Below, piece after piece: positions 1 through 10,212 of a DNA stretch of 38,451 bases (positions are counted from its first letter, which is position 1; every line of letters starts with the position of its first letter). A program made the position numbers and the translations under genes. Where the stretch lies: positions 1 through 38,451 of the forward strand of contig NZ_BDBC01000077.1 in assembly GCF_001612785.1 (NCBI RefSeq), in the 5' to 3' direction. The notes under the pieces are model-generated. The model was not told where the DNA came from. It did not search any database and worked only from the letters and a program-made list of their open reading frames with translations. The DNA is from Nocardia beijingensis NBRC 16342. Its GTDB lineage: Bacteria; Actinomycetota; Actinomycetes; Mycobacteriales; Mycobacteriaceae.

Positions 1-3000
1 ATCATGTCGATCCAGTTGGTCAATCGGGCCAGGGCGGCGGGTGTGGTGTTCACCCCGCGCGACGTGTTCGACCGCAAGACGGTCGCCGGGCTGGCCGAGG
101 TCGCCGTCCGCGGCGGCACCGCGGCGACCACGCTTCCGGCCGAACTGCCCGGCGGAGGCGTGGGGCCGGTGCCGGTCACGCCGATCGTCCGGTGGCTGCT
201 CGAGCGGGCGGGGTCGGGATTCGGCCGCTTCTCGCAGGCGGTGTTGCTCGGACTGCCGCCGGGGATCGACCGGCGGCGGCTGGTGGGCACGGTGCAGGCG
301 GTACTCGATCGGCACGACATGCTGCGCGCGCGGCTGCGCCCGACCGACGACGGAAGTTGGGCGTGGGAAGCCTTGCCCGCCGGGGCGATTCGAGCCGAGG
401 ACGTCATCCGCCGGGTGGCGATGCCGGATGCCCCGGGAAGCGCCGAGTTCCGTGCTGCTGTGGCGGCGCAGTTGGACGCCGCCGCGGACCGGCTCGATCC
501 GGGCGCCGGGATCGTGCTGCAGGTGGTCTGGTTCGACCCGGTAGCCACGACGGAGCCGGGCCGGGCGCTGCTGGTGGCGCACCATACGGTCGTCGACGGA
601 GTGTCCTGGCGGGTGCTGGTGCCGGATCTCGCGATCGCGTGGGCGCGGATCGAGTCCGGCGAACCACCTGAGCTGGCCCCGGTCGGGACGTCCATGCGCA
701 GGTGGGCCCACGGGCTGGTCGAAGCGGCCGGAAGCGCCGAGCGGCGCGCCGAATTGGGGTTCTGGAAAGCGATGGCCGCCGGAGACGATCCGGTGATCGG
801 ATCCCGCTCCCTCGACCCCGCGATCGACGTCGCCGCGACTGCCCGCACGGTCGAGATCGATGTTCCCCCCGAAGTGACCGAGGCGTTGTTGACCACCGTG
901 CCCGCGGCATTCCACGGCGAAGTGAGCGACGGGCTGCTGGCCGCGCTGGCGGTGGCGGTGACGAAGTGGCGGCGCGAGCGCGACACGGTCGCGTCCGGCG
1001 ATCTCGCGGACGTCGTGATCGGTTTGGAAGGGCACGGCCGCGAGGAGCACGCGGTCCCCGGCTCGGATCTGGCCCGGACGGTCGGCTGGTTCACCACGAC
1101 TTTCCCGATGCGCCTCGACCTGTCCGGCATCGATGTCGACGACGCGGCCGCGGGTGGGCCCGCGCTGGGGGCAGCGGTCAAGTCGGTGAAGGAACAGCTG
1201 CGCAAGGTCCCTGACCACGGGATCGGCTACGGCTTGCTGCGGTATCTCAACACCGATACCGGACCGGAACTCGCGAGCATGCCGACACCGCAGATCGCGT
1301 TCAACTACCTCGGCCGCGTCGCCACGAAGGTGCCCGGAGCAGCACCGTCCGCCGGATGGCTACCGGTGGACGACGGCGGGGAGCTCTCGGGCGCCGAGTT
1401 CACCGGTGCGCTCGACCCGGACCTGCCGATGTCGGCGGTGCTCGACATCAACGCCCTCGTGCTGGACGACGGCGATCGGCGGCGGCTGCGGGCGAGGTGG
1501 TCGTATCCGGCCGGGGTGCTCACCGCCGACCAGGTGCACGAGGTGGCGGAGTCGTGGCGCCGGGTACTGATCGCATTGGCGGCATCCAGCCACCGCGCCG
1601 GGACCGGCGGACGGACGCCATCCGATCTGGACCTCGTCGATCTCACCCAGTCCGACATCGAACGGCTCGAGACCGCATATCCGGCGCTGAGCGATGTGTG
1701 GCCGTTGACTCCGTTGCAGGAGGGCTTGCTGTTCCATGCGCTGCTCGCCGAGGAGTCGGTGGACGCCTATGTGGTCCAGCTGGTCCTCGAACTGGGTGGG
1801 CGAGTCGATGCGCAGCGGCTGCGCCGAGCCGGGCAGGCGCTGCTGAACCGGCATGCGAATCTGCGCGCGGCGTTCGTCACCGACACCGGGCCGGTGCAGG
1901 TGGTCGACGAAGACGCCGAGGCGCCATGGACGGAGCTGGACCTGTCCGGGCTGGACGACGCGGAACGGGACCGAGAGTGGACTCGGCTGATGGCCGCGGA
2001 CCGCGCGACCCGGTTCGACCCGTCGCGCGCCCCGCTGCTGCGCTGGATGCTGGTCACCACCGGGCCGGAACGCTTCCGGCTGGTGCTGACCAACCATCAC
2101 CTGCTGCTGGACGGCTGGTCGATGCCGCTGCTCCTGAAGGAGTTGCTGGTGCTCTACGCCACCGACGGCGACGACACGATGCTGCCTCGTGTCCGACCCT
2201 ATCGGGACTTCTTGGCGTGGCTGGTGCGGCAGGACCCGACCGCTTCGCTCGACGCCTGGGCCCGTGCGTTCGACGGCGCCGACGAGCCGACCCTGATGGC
2301 TCCGCCCGACCCCCGCCGCCGCTACACCGAATCACGAGACGTCCTCGGCGAATTGACCGAGGAACAGACCGCCGACTTGACGAAACTGGCGCGGGCACGC
2401 GGAATCACCCTCAACACCGTGGTCCAGGCGGCCTGGGCGATCGTGTTGGGCGCCTCGACATCCCGGACGGACGTCACCTTCGGCACCACTGTCTCCGGAC
2501 GGCCTCCGCAACTCACGGACGTCGAATCGATGATCGGGCTGTTCGTCAACACGCTGCCGGTGCGTGTCCGGCTCGCCCCCACCGAAAGCTTGGGGCAGCT
2601 GCTCGACCGGGTGCAGACCGAACAAGCCGCGCTGCTCGATCACCACTACGTGGGCCTGACCGACATCGAACGAGTGGCCGGGCCGGGAGCGATGTTCGAC
2701 ACGATGACGGTGTTCGAGTCCTATCCGGTCGATCGTGGCGGGCTCACCGCCGATACCGACATCGCGGGCATGCGGCTGCTCGATGTGAGCGGCGCCGACG
2801 CGGCGCACTACCCGATCGGCCTTGTCGCCCAGGTCGACACGCGGTTGCGTCTCGACATCAAGTACCTGCCCGACCTCTTCGACCACGACATGATGGACGC
2901 GACGCTGCGTCGAGTCCTGCGCGTGCTGGGCGCGGTCGCCACCGACCCGGATCTACCACTGTCCCGGCTGGATCTGCTGTCCCCCGCGGAATACCGCGAG

Positions 3001-6000
3001 TTGGCGCCGGTGTCGGGTCGTCCGGCGGTGCCGGCGCAGGTCTTGCCGGATCTGCTGGCCGCGGCGGTGGCGAACGATCCGGGTGCGGTCGCGGCGGTGT
3101 GCGGCGACCGCCGGTGGACCTACGGTGAACTGGATGCGGAGTCGAATCGGCTGGCGCGCATGCTGATCGGGCTGGGAGCGGGGCCGGAGACCAGCGTCGC
3201 GGTCGGATTGCCGCGGTCGGTCGAGTCGGTGCTGGCGGTCTGGGCCGTGGCGAAGTCCGGGGCGGCGTTCGTGCCGATGGACCCCGAGTATCCGGCCGGC
3301 CGCATCGCGTACATGCTCACCGATTCGGGTGCGGCGGCGGGGATCACGCTGTCTCGGTGGCGGAATCGTTTCCCCGGATCGGTGCGATGGCTGGTGCTCG
3401 ACGAACCGGCGGTCGAAGCGCAGCTGGCGGGATTGCCGGCAGCGCTGGTGAGTGACCAGGAGCGAACCCGGCCGGTGCGGGCCGACCACGCGGCGTACGT
3501 GATCTACACGTCCGGGTCGACGGGAGAGCCCAAAGGGGTGGTGGTGTCGCACAAGGGGTTGGCGAATCTGGTGGACGATCAACGTACGCGGTTGGGTGTC
3601 GGGCCGGGCACCCGGGTGCTACATGCCGCGTCTCCGAGTTTCGACGCGGCGGTACTCGAATACCTCTGGGCGTTCGCGACGGGCGGGCAACTGGTGATCG
3701 CGCCGCCGACTGTGTACGGCGGGGACGAGCTGGCGCGAATCTTGACGCGGGAGCGGGTTTCGCACGCGGCGCTGACGCCGACGGCCTTGGCGACGGTCGA
3801 TCCGGCCGGGCTCGGAGGCCTTGGGACGGTCGTGATCGGCGGCGAGGACCCCCCACCGGAGTTGGTGTCGCGGTGGGCGCCGGGCCGGAGATTGTTCAAC
3901 ACCTACGGTCCTGCCGAGGCCACGATCCAGACCGACGCCGGGCGCCCACTGGTGGCGGGTGAGGCCGTGACGACCGGCAGCCCGATTCGCGGGGTGCAGG
4001 AGATCGTGCTCGACACCTGGTTGCGGCCGGTACCGGTCGGAGTCGTCGGCGAGTTGTATCTGGCGGGTCCCGCTTTGGCGCGCGGCTATCGCAACCGGAT
4101 GGGCACGACCGCGTCTCGGTTCGTCGCCAACCCGTTCGCGGAGCCGGGGCAGCGCATGTACCGGACCGGAGACCTGGTGCGGTGGCTGCGGTCGCCGACC
4201 GGGCATCTGACGCTGGACTACCTGGGCCGCACGGATTTTCAGGTGAAGATCCGTGGTTTCCGCATCGAGCTGGGCGAGGTCGAATCGGCGCTGCTGGCGT
4301 ACGCGGGTGTCGCGCACGCGGTGGCGGCCGTGCGCCGAGGCGCGGTCACCGGCGACCGGTTGATCGGGTACGTGGTTCCCGAATCCGGGGTCGAGCTCGA
4401 CACGGCCGCGGTTCGCGAGTTCGCCGCGGAGCGGTTGGCCTCGCATATGGTGCCCGCGACCGTCGTGGTGATCGACGCGCTACCGATGACGGCCAACGGC
4501 AAGCTGGACCGCACCGCTCTGCCCGAGCCCGACTTCACCCCTCGTGCCGGAACCCGGCCACCGGCCACCGAGCTCGAGACGACGCTGGCCGGACTGTTCG
4601 CGGAGGTGCTCGGACTCGACGAGGTCGGGGCGGACGATTCGTTCTTCGCCATGGGCGGCGACAGCATCATGGCGATTCAGCTGGTCGCGCGCGCCAAGGC
4701 GGCGGATCTGCTGTTCTCCGCGCGCGACGTGTTCGAGCACCGAACGGTCGCCGAGCTGGCCCGGGTCGCCGTGCGCGGCAGCACCGAGGCCACCGCCCTG
4801 CCCGCCGAACTGCCCGGCGGAGGCGTGGGACAGATACCGCTGACGCCGATCATGTGCTGGATGTTCGAACGCGGTGGCTTCGACCGTTTCAGCCAGTGGG
4901 CGATGCTCACGCTGCCCGCCGGTATCGACAGAGCCGGAATCGGCGCCACCGTCCAAGCGGTGCTCGAACACCACGACATGCTGCGAGCCCGGCTACGCCC
5001 GGACCCCGCGCACGCGTCCGGCTGGGCGCTGCACGTATCGCCGACCGCCGCACCCGCCGCGGAGCTGATCCGGCGCGTGCCGGTAACCGCGGCGCCGGAC
5101 AGCAGCGACTTCGCCGCGATCGCCGACGCCGAGGCGAACGCCGCGGCCGAGCGCCTCGACCCCGCGGCAGGAGTCGTGCTGCAACTGGTCTGGTTCGAGT
5201 GGGCGCGCCGGCCGGGACGGCTGCTGATCGTCGCGCACCACCTGGTCGTCGACGGCGTTTCGTGGCGCATCCTGGTTCCCGACCTCGCGATCGCGTGGGC
5301 GCAGCTCAGCGCGGGGCAACCACCGCGGCTCGCACCGGTCGGCACCTCGATGCGACGCTGGGCGCATGCCGTGAACACCGCCGCCGTGCGCCGGGACGAA
5401 CTCGAGTGGTGGCGCACCACGCTCGACGCCGCGGACCCGCCGATCGGCGCACGCCCCATCGACCCAGCGGTGGACGTGCAGGCCACCGTCGCGACCGTCG
5501 AGGTGAAGCTGTCCATCGCGGTGACCCGCGCGGTGCTCACCACGCTGCCGGAGGCCTTCCGCGGCAACGTGGACGACGCGCTGATCGCGGGGCTCGCTCT
5601 GGCGCTGACCCGGTGGCGGCGCGATCACGGCGACACCGTGCCGGAAACGCTGCTCACCCTCGAAAGCCACGGCCGCCACGACACGGTGCTCCCGCACGCC
5701 GACCTCTCGCGCACCATCGGATGGTTCACCACCACCTATCCGGTGCGACTCGACTTGTCCGGCCTCGACATAGATGACGCGTTCGCCGCCGGACCCGCCG
5801 CCGGGGCTGTCGTCAAATCGGTCAAGGAACGTTTGCGGCAGGTCCCCGATCACGGGATCGGCTACGGACTGCTGCGATACCTCGACGCCGATACCGCCCG
5901 CATCCTGCGTGCGCTGCCCGCACCGCAGGTGAGCTTCAACTATATGGGCAGGTACGACACCATTCCCGCAGCGTTGCGCGAGGCCGGGTGGATGCCCGCC

Positions 6001-9000
6001 GGAGGCGGTGGAATCCAGAACCCCGACTCGACCGTCGCGTCCCTGCTGGGAGTCAACGCGGTCGTCACCGACACCGCGGACGGGCCGGTTCTGACCGCCG
6101 CCTGGGATTATCCGACCGGCCCGCTGACCTCCGACGTGGTCACCGAGCTCGCGGAACTGTGGCGCGACGCGGTGACCGCACTGGCCGACCACGCGTCCCG
6201 GCCCGGCGCCGGCGGGCTCACTCCCTCCGACCTCGACCTCGTCGATCTGAGCCAGGACACGATCGACCGGCTCGTGCGCCTGCACCCGGCTGTGGAGGAC
6301 ATCTGGCCGCTGACGCCGCTGCAGACGGGATTGCTGTTCCACGCCCAGCTCGCGGACGGCGCCCTCGATGCCTACATCGTGCAACTGTGCATGGAACTCG
6401 GCGGACACGTCGACGCCGATCGGCTGCGCCGCGCCGCGCAGGCGCTCGTCGGACGGCACCCCAACCTGCGGACCGCGTTCGTGCGCGACGGCGCGGGTGA
6501 AGCGGTCCAGGTCGTGCACAAGCACGTCGACGTGCCGTTCACCCGCATCGACTTGGCCGAGCACGAGGACTCCGCCGCCGAACTGGAGCGGTTCACGGCC
6601 GCCGACCGGCGCGCCGGCTTCGACGTGACCGCGGCGCCGCTGCTGCGAATGACGTTGGTGCGCAGCGCCCCTGAGCGATACCGGCTGGTGTGGAGCATGC
6701 ATCACATCCTGATCGACGGCTGGTCGACGCCACTGCTGATCCGGGAACTGCTGACCCTCTACGCCTGCGACGACGCCGCCGCGGCGCCCGCTCCGGGCCG
6801 TCCCTTCCGTGACTACCTGACGTGGCTGCACGCCCAAGATCAGAGTGCGGCGGAAACCGCGTGGACGCGGGCACTCGAGGGCGTGTCGGAGCCGACTCTC
6901 CTGGCGGTCGCGGATCGCGGCCGCAGGCACACCACCGCCATGCGCGACGTGCGGGTCCAGCTGAGCGAACACCGCACCTCGGCGCTGGTCGCCACCGCAC
7001 AGCGGCAGGAGGTCACGCTCAACACCCTCGTTCAGGCCGCCTGGGGAATCGTGCTGGCCAACGCGACCGGCCGCGAGGACGTGGTGTTCGGCACCACCGT
7101 CTCCGGGCGCCCGCCGCAGATCGCCGGCATCGAATCGATGATCGGGCTGTTCATCAACACGGTGCCGGTGCGGGTCCGGTTGGACCACCGCGAAACCCTC
7201 GCCCAACTGGTACGGCGAATCCGAACCGAACAAGCCGCGCTGCTCGACCACCACCACTTGGGCCTGGCCCAGATCCAGCACATCGCCGGTCCTGGCGCGA
7301 TGTTCGACACCGTGACGGCGTTCGAGTCCTACCCGATCGACTCGGCCGGGTTGTCGGAAGACACCGATATCGCGGGAATGCGTGTCCTGGGTGTGCACGG
7401 ACAGGATGCCGCGCATTATCCGCTCGGCCTGATCGTGCACCAGGACAACAGCTTGCACCTGACCTTCAAGTACTTGCCCGATCTGCTGACCCGGCAGCAG
7501 ATCGACGCCATCGCCGACCGGGTGCTGCGCGTGCTCGACGCCGTCGCGGAACACATCGACCTGCCGCTGACCCGGCTACAGCTGCTGTCGCAGGCCGAGC
7601 AGGCCGCGCTGGTGCCCGTTCGCGGGCCAGACGGGGCGGCGATGTCGGTGTTGCCGCAGGTGCTGACCGCCGCGATGGATCCGGCGACCGAAGCGGTGGT
7701 CTGCGACGGCGCGCGACTGTCCTACCGCGAACTCGACGAAATCTCGAACCGGTGGGCGCGGGTGTTGATCGATACCGGGATAGGACCGGAATCGTTCGTA
7801 GCCATAGCGCTACCTCGCTGCATCGACGCGATGATCGCCGTGTGGGCGGTCGCCAAGACCGGCGGCGCGTTCGTCCAGGTCGAGCCCAGCCATCCGCGCG
7901 AGCGCAGCACGACCATCCTGACGGACTCCGGTGCCGCAGTAGGGCTTACGCGTGAGCTCTACCGAAACCGGTTGCCGGACACCATCAGGTGGCTGGCCCT
8001 CGACAGCTCCTCCTTCGCCGCGACGTCGGCAGCGGCCTCCCCCGCGGCGATCAGCGATGCCGACCGAACAGCCCCACTACGACCACAGCACCCGGCATAC
8101 CTGGTCTACACCTCCGGCTCCACCGGAACCCCGAAGGGCGTCGTCGTCACACATACCGGGATAGCGAACCTGGCCGCGGACACACGGGAACGGTTCGGCA
8201 TCACTCCGTCCTCTCGCATACTGGCTGTCGCCTCGCCGAGCTTCGATGTCTCGATCCTCGAATGGATCAGCGCCGTCTGCGGCGGAGCCACGCTGGTCCT
8301 CGCCCCCACACCGGTTGGCGCCGGACTGTCCGAGCTGGTACGGGCGGAACACGTCACCCATGCCGCGCTCACCCCGACGATGCTCGCCGCGATGAATCCC
8401 GACGGACTCGAAACCCTGGTCATCGGCGGTGAGCCGTGTCCAACGGAGCTGGCGGCGCGATGGACGCCGGGCCGCACGGTGCTCATCAGCTACGGGGCCA
8501 CCGAGACCACGGTCGCGAGCTGCGCGGGCACTCCGCTGCCCACCACCGTCGACGGCCCGATCGACATCGGCGGCCCGATCCGCGGATTCACCGCCGTCGT
8601 ACTCGATCGCAAGCTGCGGCCCGTTCCGTTCGGAGTGGTCGGCGAACTCTATCTGTCCGGACCGGGCCTCGCCCGCGGCTACCACAAGCAACCCGCGACC
8701 ACCGCGAGCCGATTCGTCCCCGCCCTGTACGGGCGGCCCGGGACGCGGATGTATCGCACGGGTGACCTGGTGGCATGGACCGCCGACCGAAGACTGCAAT
8801 ACAAGGGCCGCAGCGACCTGCAGTTGAAGGTCCAGGGCAACCGCGTCGAACCCGGCGAGGTCGAATCCGCGCTGGCCGGCTACCCCGACATCGCCTATGC
8901 CGCGGTCACCGTGCACACCCGCCCCGACGGCACCGGTCAACTCACCGGCTACGTCGTACCGACGCCGCACACCACACCCGACACCGTCGCCATGACCACC

Positions 9001-10212
9001 TACCTCGCAACCCGCCTGCCGACCCACATGATCCCGACCGCCATCGTCGTCCTCGACCGGATTCCGCTCACCAGCACCGGCAAATTCGATTACAAAGCCC
9101 TGCCCGCGCCGGACCGCCCCCCGTTCCGCGCGCCGTCCACACCACTGGAGGCCACCGTCTGCGAGGCGTTCGCGCGAACGCTCCAGCTCGAACGAGCCGG
9201 TTGCGACGACGGTTTCTTCGCTCTCGGCGGCAACTCGCTCGCCGCGACCCAACTGGTGGCGCGACTGGAGGAGTCGACCGGGGTACCCGTGCCGATCCAG
9301 TGGATCTTCAGCGACCCGACACCGGAATCGCTGGCCCGCCGCATCGAGGCTCGGCTGCGCGGCTTCGAGGAACCCGACCCCCATGACGCGCTCGCGGTGC
9401 TGCTCCCCCTGCGCGCGACCGGCGCCGAACCGCCACTGTTCTGCGTCCACCCGGCCATCGGTTTGGCTTGGGGTTTCAGCGGACTCGTGCAGCACCTCGG
9501 CTCGGAGCGGCCCGTCCACGGGCTGCAATCCCCGGCGCTGACCGACCCCACCGCGCGGTTCGACACGCTCGACCAACTCGCCGCGCGCTACGTGCGGGAG
9601 ATCCGGTCGGTCCAGCCGCACGGCCCGTATCACTTGCTCGGCTACTCATTGGGCGGCACCATCGCGCACGCGATCGCCGTGCGACTCCGCCGCGAGGGCG
9701 AACCCGTCGCCACCCTGGCGATGATGGACACGCGGGTAGTCGACGCGGGCAGCGCGCAAGCTCCCCTGCCCACCCTCCGGGACATGCTCACCGAGTTCGG
9801 CGGCGTGGCCGGTTCCCGGATTCCGGCCGACCTCACCGTCGAGGCCGCGACCGACTTGCTGCACCGGCAAGGCGGTCTCTTCACCGCCCTCACACCCGAG
9901 CATCTCGCAACCCTGCACGGCGACTACACCCGGCTCATCGACCTCACGCGGGATCATCGACCGGCGCTCTTCGACGGTGATCTGCTCTACTTCAGCGCCG
10001 CCGACGGCCACCCGGGCGACGGCCCCTCTCCGTCTCTCGCGTGGCAGGACTACCTCACCGGCAGCATCGTCGAACACCGTGTCGCGGTCCCGCACGAAAG
10101 GATGACCGACCCCGAGGCGCTACGCGCCATCGGATCAACCCTGACCGAACATTTCCGCCGCACCCTCGTCCCCTCACCGGAGCCTCCGACCTCAGCAAGG
10201 ACCAACCGATGA
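1..10212 (+). CDS. Nonribosomal peptide synthetase, terminal subunit (5' end outside window)
   Basis: This is the last subunit of an NRPS assembly line, and at least 3,400 residues are visible. The window opens inside a carrier domain: the first codons read IMSIQLV, the tail of a GGDSIM motif, so the true start lies upstream. Approximate domain order by nucleotide: PCP remnant 1-150; epimerisation E1 170-1600 (HHTVVDG at 580-600); condensation C1 1650-2990 (HHLLLDG at 2095-2115); adenylation A1 3030-4530 (YTSGSTGEPKG at 3505); PCP1 with phosphopantetheine serine at 4663; E2 4830-6200 (HHLVVDG at 5236); C2 6260-7600 (HHILIDG at 6700); A2 7630-9115 (YTSGSTGTPKG at 8107); PCP2 serine at 9235; type I thioesterase 9390-10180 with GYSLGG serine at 9646. 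Each C domain follows an E domain, so both should be D-to-L condensing types. The product is unknown, and no transporter, MbtH or tailoring gene is visible to name it. Confidence 0.96.
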   Translation: MMSIQLVNRARAAGVVFTPRDVFDRKTVAGLAEVAVRGGTAATTLPAELPGGGVGPVPVTPIVRWLLERAGSGFGRFSQAVLLGLPPGIDRRRLVGTVQAVLDRHDMLRARLRPTDDGSWAWEALPAGAIRAEDVIRRVAMPDAPGSAEFRAAVAAQLDAAADRLDPGAGIVLQVVWFDPVATTEPGRALLVAHHTVVDGVSWRVLVPDLAIAWARIESGEPPELAPVGTSMRRWAHGLVEAAGSAERRAELGFWKAMAAGDDPVIGSRSLDPAIDVAATARTVEIDVPPEVTEALLTTVPAAFHGEVSDGLLAALAVAVTKWRRERDTVASGDLADVVIGLEGHGREEHAVPGSDLARTVGWFTTTFPMRLDLSGIDVDDAAAGGPALGAAVKSVKEQLRKVPDHGIGYGLLRYLNTDTGPELASMPTPQIAFNYLGRVATKVPGAAPSAGWLPVDDGGELSGAEFTGALDPDLPMSAVLDINALVLDDGDRRRLRARWSYPAGVLTADQVHEVAESWRRVLIALAASSHRAGTGGRTPSDLDLVDLTQSDIERLETAYPALSDVWPLTPLQEGLLFHALLAEESVDAYVVQLVLELGGRVDAQRLRRAGQALLNRHANLRAAFVTDTGPVQVVDEDAEAPWTELDLSGLDDAERDREWTRLMAADRATRFDPSRAPLLRWMLVTTGPERFRLVLTNHHLLLDGWSMPLLLKELLVLYATDGDDTMLPRVRPYRDFLAWLVRQDPTASLDAWARAFDGADEPTLMAPPDPRRRYTESRDVLGELTEEQTADLTKLARARGITLNTVVQAAWAIVLGASTSRTDVTFGTTVSGRPPQLTDVESMIGLFVNTLPVRVRLAPTESLGQLLDRVQTEQAALLDHHYVGLTDIERVAGPGAMFDTMTVFESYPVDRGGLTADTDIAGMRLLDVSGADAAHYPIGLVAQVDTRLRLDIKYLPDLFDHDMMDATLRRVLRVLGAVATDPDLPLSRLDLLSPAEYRELAPVSGRPAVPAQVLPDLLAAAVANDPGAVAAVCGDRRWTYGELDAESNRLARMLIGLGAGPETSVAVGLPRSVESVLAVWAVAKSGAAFVPMDPEYPAGRIAYMLTDSGAAAGITLSRWRNRFPGSVRWLVLDEPAVEAQLAGLPAALVSDQERTRPVRADHAAYVIYTSGSTGEPKGVVVSHKGLANLVDDQRTRLGVGPGTRVLHAASPSFDAAVLEYLWAFATGGQLVIAPPTVYGGDELARILTRERVSHAALTPTALATVDPAGLGGLGTVVIGGEDPPPELVSRWAPGRRLFNTYGPAEATIQTDAGRPLVAGEAVTTGSPIRGVQEIVLDTWLRPVPVGVVGELYLAGPALARGYRNRMGTTASRFVANPFAEPGQRMYRTGDLVRWLRSPTGHLTLDYLGRTDFQVKIRGFRIELGEVESALLAYAGVAHAVAAVRRGAVTGDRLIGYVVPESGVELDTAAVREFAAERLASHMVPATVVVIDALPMTANGKLDRTALPEPDFTPRAGTRPPATELETTLAGLFAEVLGLDEVGADDSFFAMGGDSIMAIQLVARAKAADLLFSARDVFEHRTVAELARVAVRGSTEATALPAELPGGGVGQIPLTPIMCWMFERGGFDRFSQWAMLTLPAGIDRAGIGATVQAVLEHHDMLRARLRPDPAHASGWALHVSPTAAPAAELIRRVPVTAAPDSSDFAAIADAEANAAAERLDPAAGVVLQLVWFEWARRPGRLLIVAHHLVVDGVSWRILVPDLAIAWAQLSAGQPPRLAPVGTSMRRWAHAVNTAAVRRDELEWWRTTLDAADPPIGARPIDPAVDVQATVATVEVKLSIAVTRAVLTTLPEAFRGNVDDALIAGLALALTRWRRDHGDTVPETLLTLESHGRHDTVLPHADLSRTIGWFTTTYPVRLDLSGLDIDDAFAAGPAAGAVVKSVKERLRQVPDHGIGYGLLRYLDADTARILRALPAPQVSFNYMGRYDTIPAALREAGWMPAGGGGIQNPDSTVASLLGVNAVVTDTADGPVLTAAWDYPTGPLTSDVVTELAELWRDAVTALADHASRPGAGGLTPSDLDLVDLSQDTIDRLVRLHPAVEDIWPLTPLQTGLLFHAQLADGALDAYIVQLCMELGGHVDADRLRRAAQALVGRHPNLRTAFVRDGAGEAVQVVHKHVDVPFTRIDLAEHEDSAAELERFTAADRRAGFDVTAAPLLRMTLVRSAPERYRLVWSMHHILIDGWSTPLLIRELLTLYACDDAAAAPAPGRPFRDYLTWLHAQDQSAAETAWTRALEGVSEPTLLAVADRGRRHTTAMRDVRVQLSEHRTSALVATAQRQEVTLNTLVQAAWGIVLANATGREDVVFGTTVSGRPPQIAGIESMIGLFINTVPVRVRLDHRETLAQLVRRIRTEQAALLDHHHLGLAQIQHIAGPGAMFDTVTAFESYPIDSAGLSEDTDIAGMRVLGVHGQDAAHYPLGLIVHQDNSLHLTFKYLPDLLTRQQIDAIADRVLRVLDAVAEHIDLPLTRLQLLSQAEQAALVPVRGPDGAAMSVLPQVLTAAMDPATEAVVCDGARLSYRELDEISNRWARVLIDTGIGPESFVAIALPRCIDAMIAVWAVAKTGGAFVQVEPSHPRERSTTILTDSGAAVGLTRELYRNRLPDTIRWLALDSSSFAATSAAASPAAISDADRTAPLRPQHPAYLVYTSGSTGTPKGVVVTHTGIANLAADTRERFGITPSSRILAVASPSFDVSILEWISAVCGGATLVLAPTPVGAGLSELVRAEHVTHAALTPTMLAAMNPDGLETLVIGGEPCPTELAARWTPGRTVLISYGATETTVASCAGTPLPTTVDGPIDIGGPIRGFTAVVLDRKLRPVPFGVVGELYLSGPGLARGYHKQPATTASRFVPALYGRPGTRMYRTGDLVAWTADRRLQYKGRSDLQLKVQGNRVEPGEVESALAGYPDIAYAAVTVHTRPDGTGQLTGYVVPTPHTTPDTVAMTTYLATRLPTHMIPTAIVVLDRIPLTSTGKFDYKALPAPDRPPFRAPSTPLEATVCEAFARTLQLERAGCDDGFFALGGNSLAATQLVARLEESTGVPVPIQWIFSDPTPESLARRIEARLRGFEEPDPHDALAVLLPLRATGAEPPLFCVHPAIGLAWGFSGLVQHLGSERPVHGLQSPALTDPTARFDTLDQLAARYVREIRSVQPHGPYHLLGYSLGGTIAHAIAVRLRREGEPVATLAMMDTRVVDAGSAQAPLPTLRDMLTEFGGVAGSRIPADLTVEAATDLLHRQGGLFTALTPEHLATLHGDYTRLIDLTRDHRPALFDGDLLYFSAADGHPGDGPSPSLAWQDYLTGSIVEHRVAVPHERMTDPEALRAIGSTLTEHFRRTLVPSPEPPTSARTNR

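Noticed and set aside
145..6260. Long repeated sequence in the NRPS as a mobile or recent tandem repeat
   Set aside because: The similarity follows PCP-E-C module boundaries and is diverged at the protein level, so it reflects ordinary NRPS module duplication.
4993..7554. An 853-codon open frame on the minus strand inside the NRPS
   Set aside because: It is a mirror of the high-GC NRPS frame, rich in Arg/Gly/His/Val with no domain, and it runs across C, E and PCP domains whose plus-strand motifs are intact.
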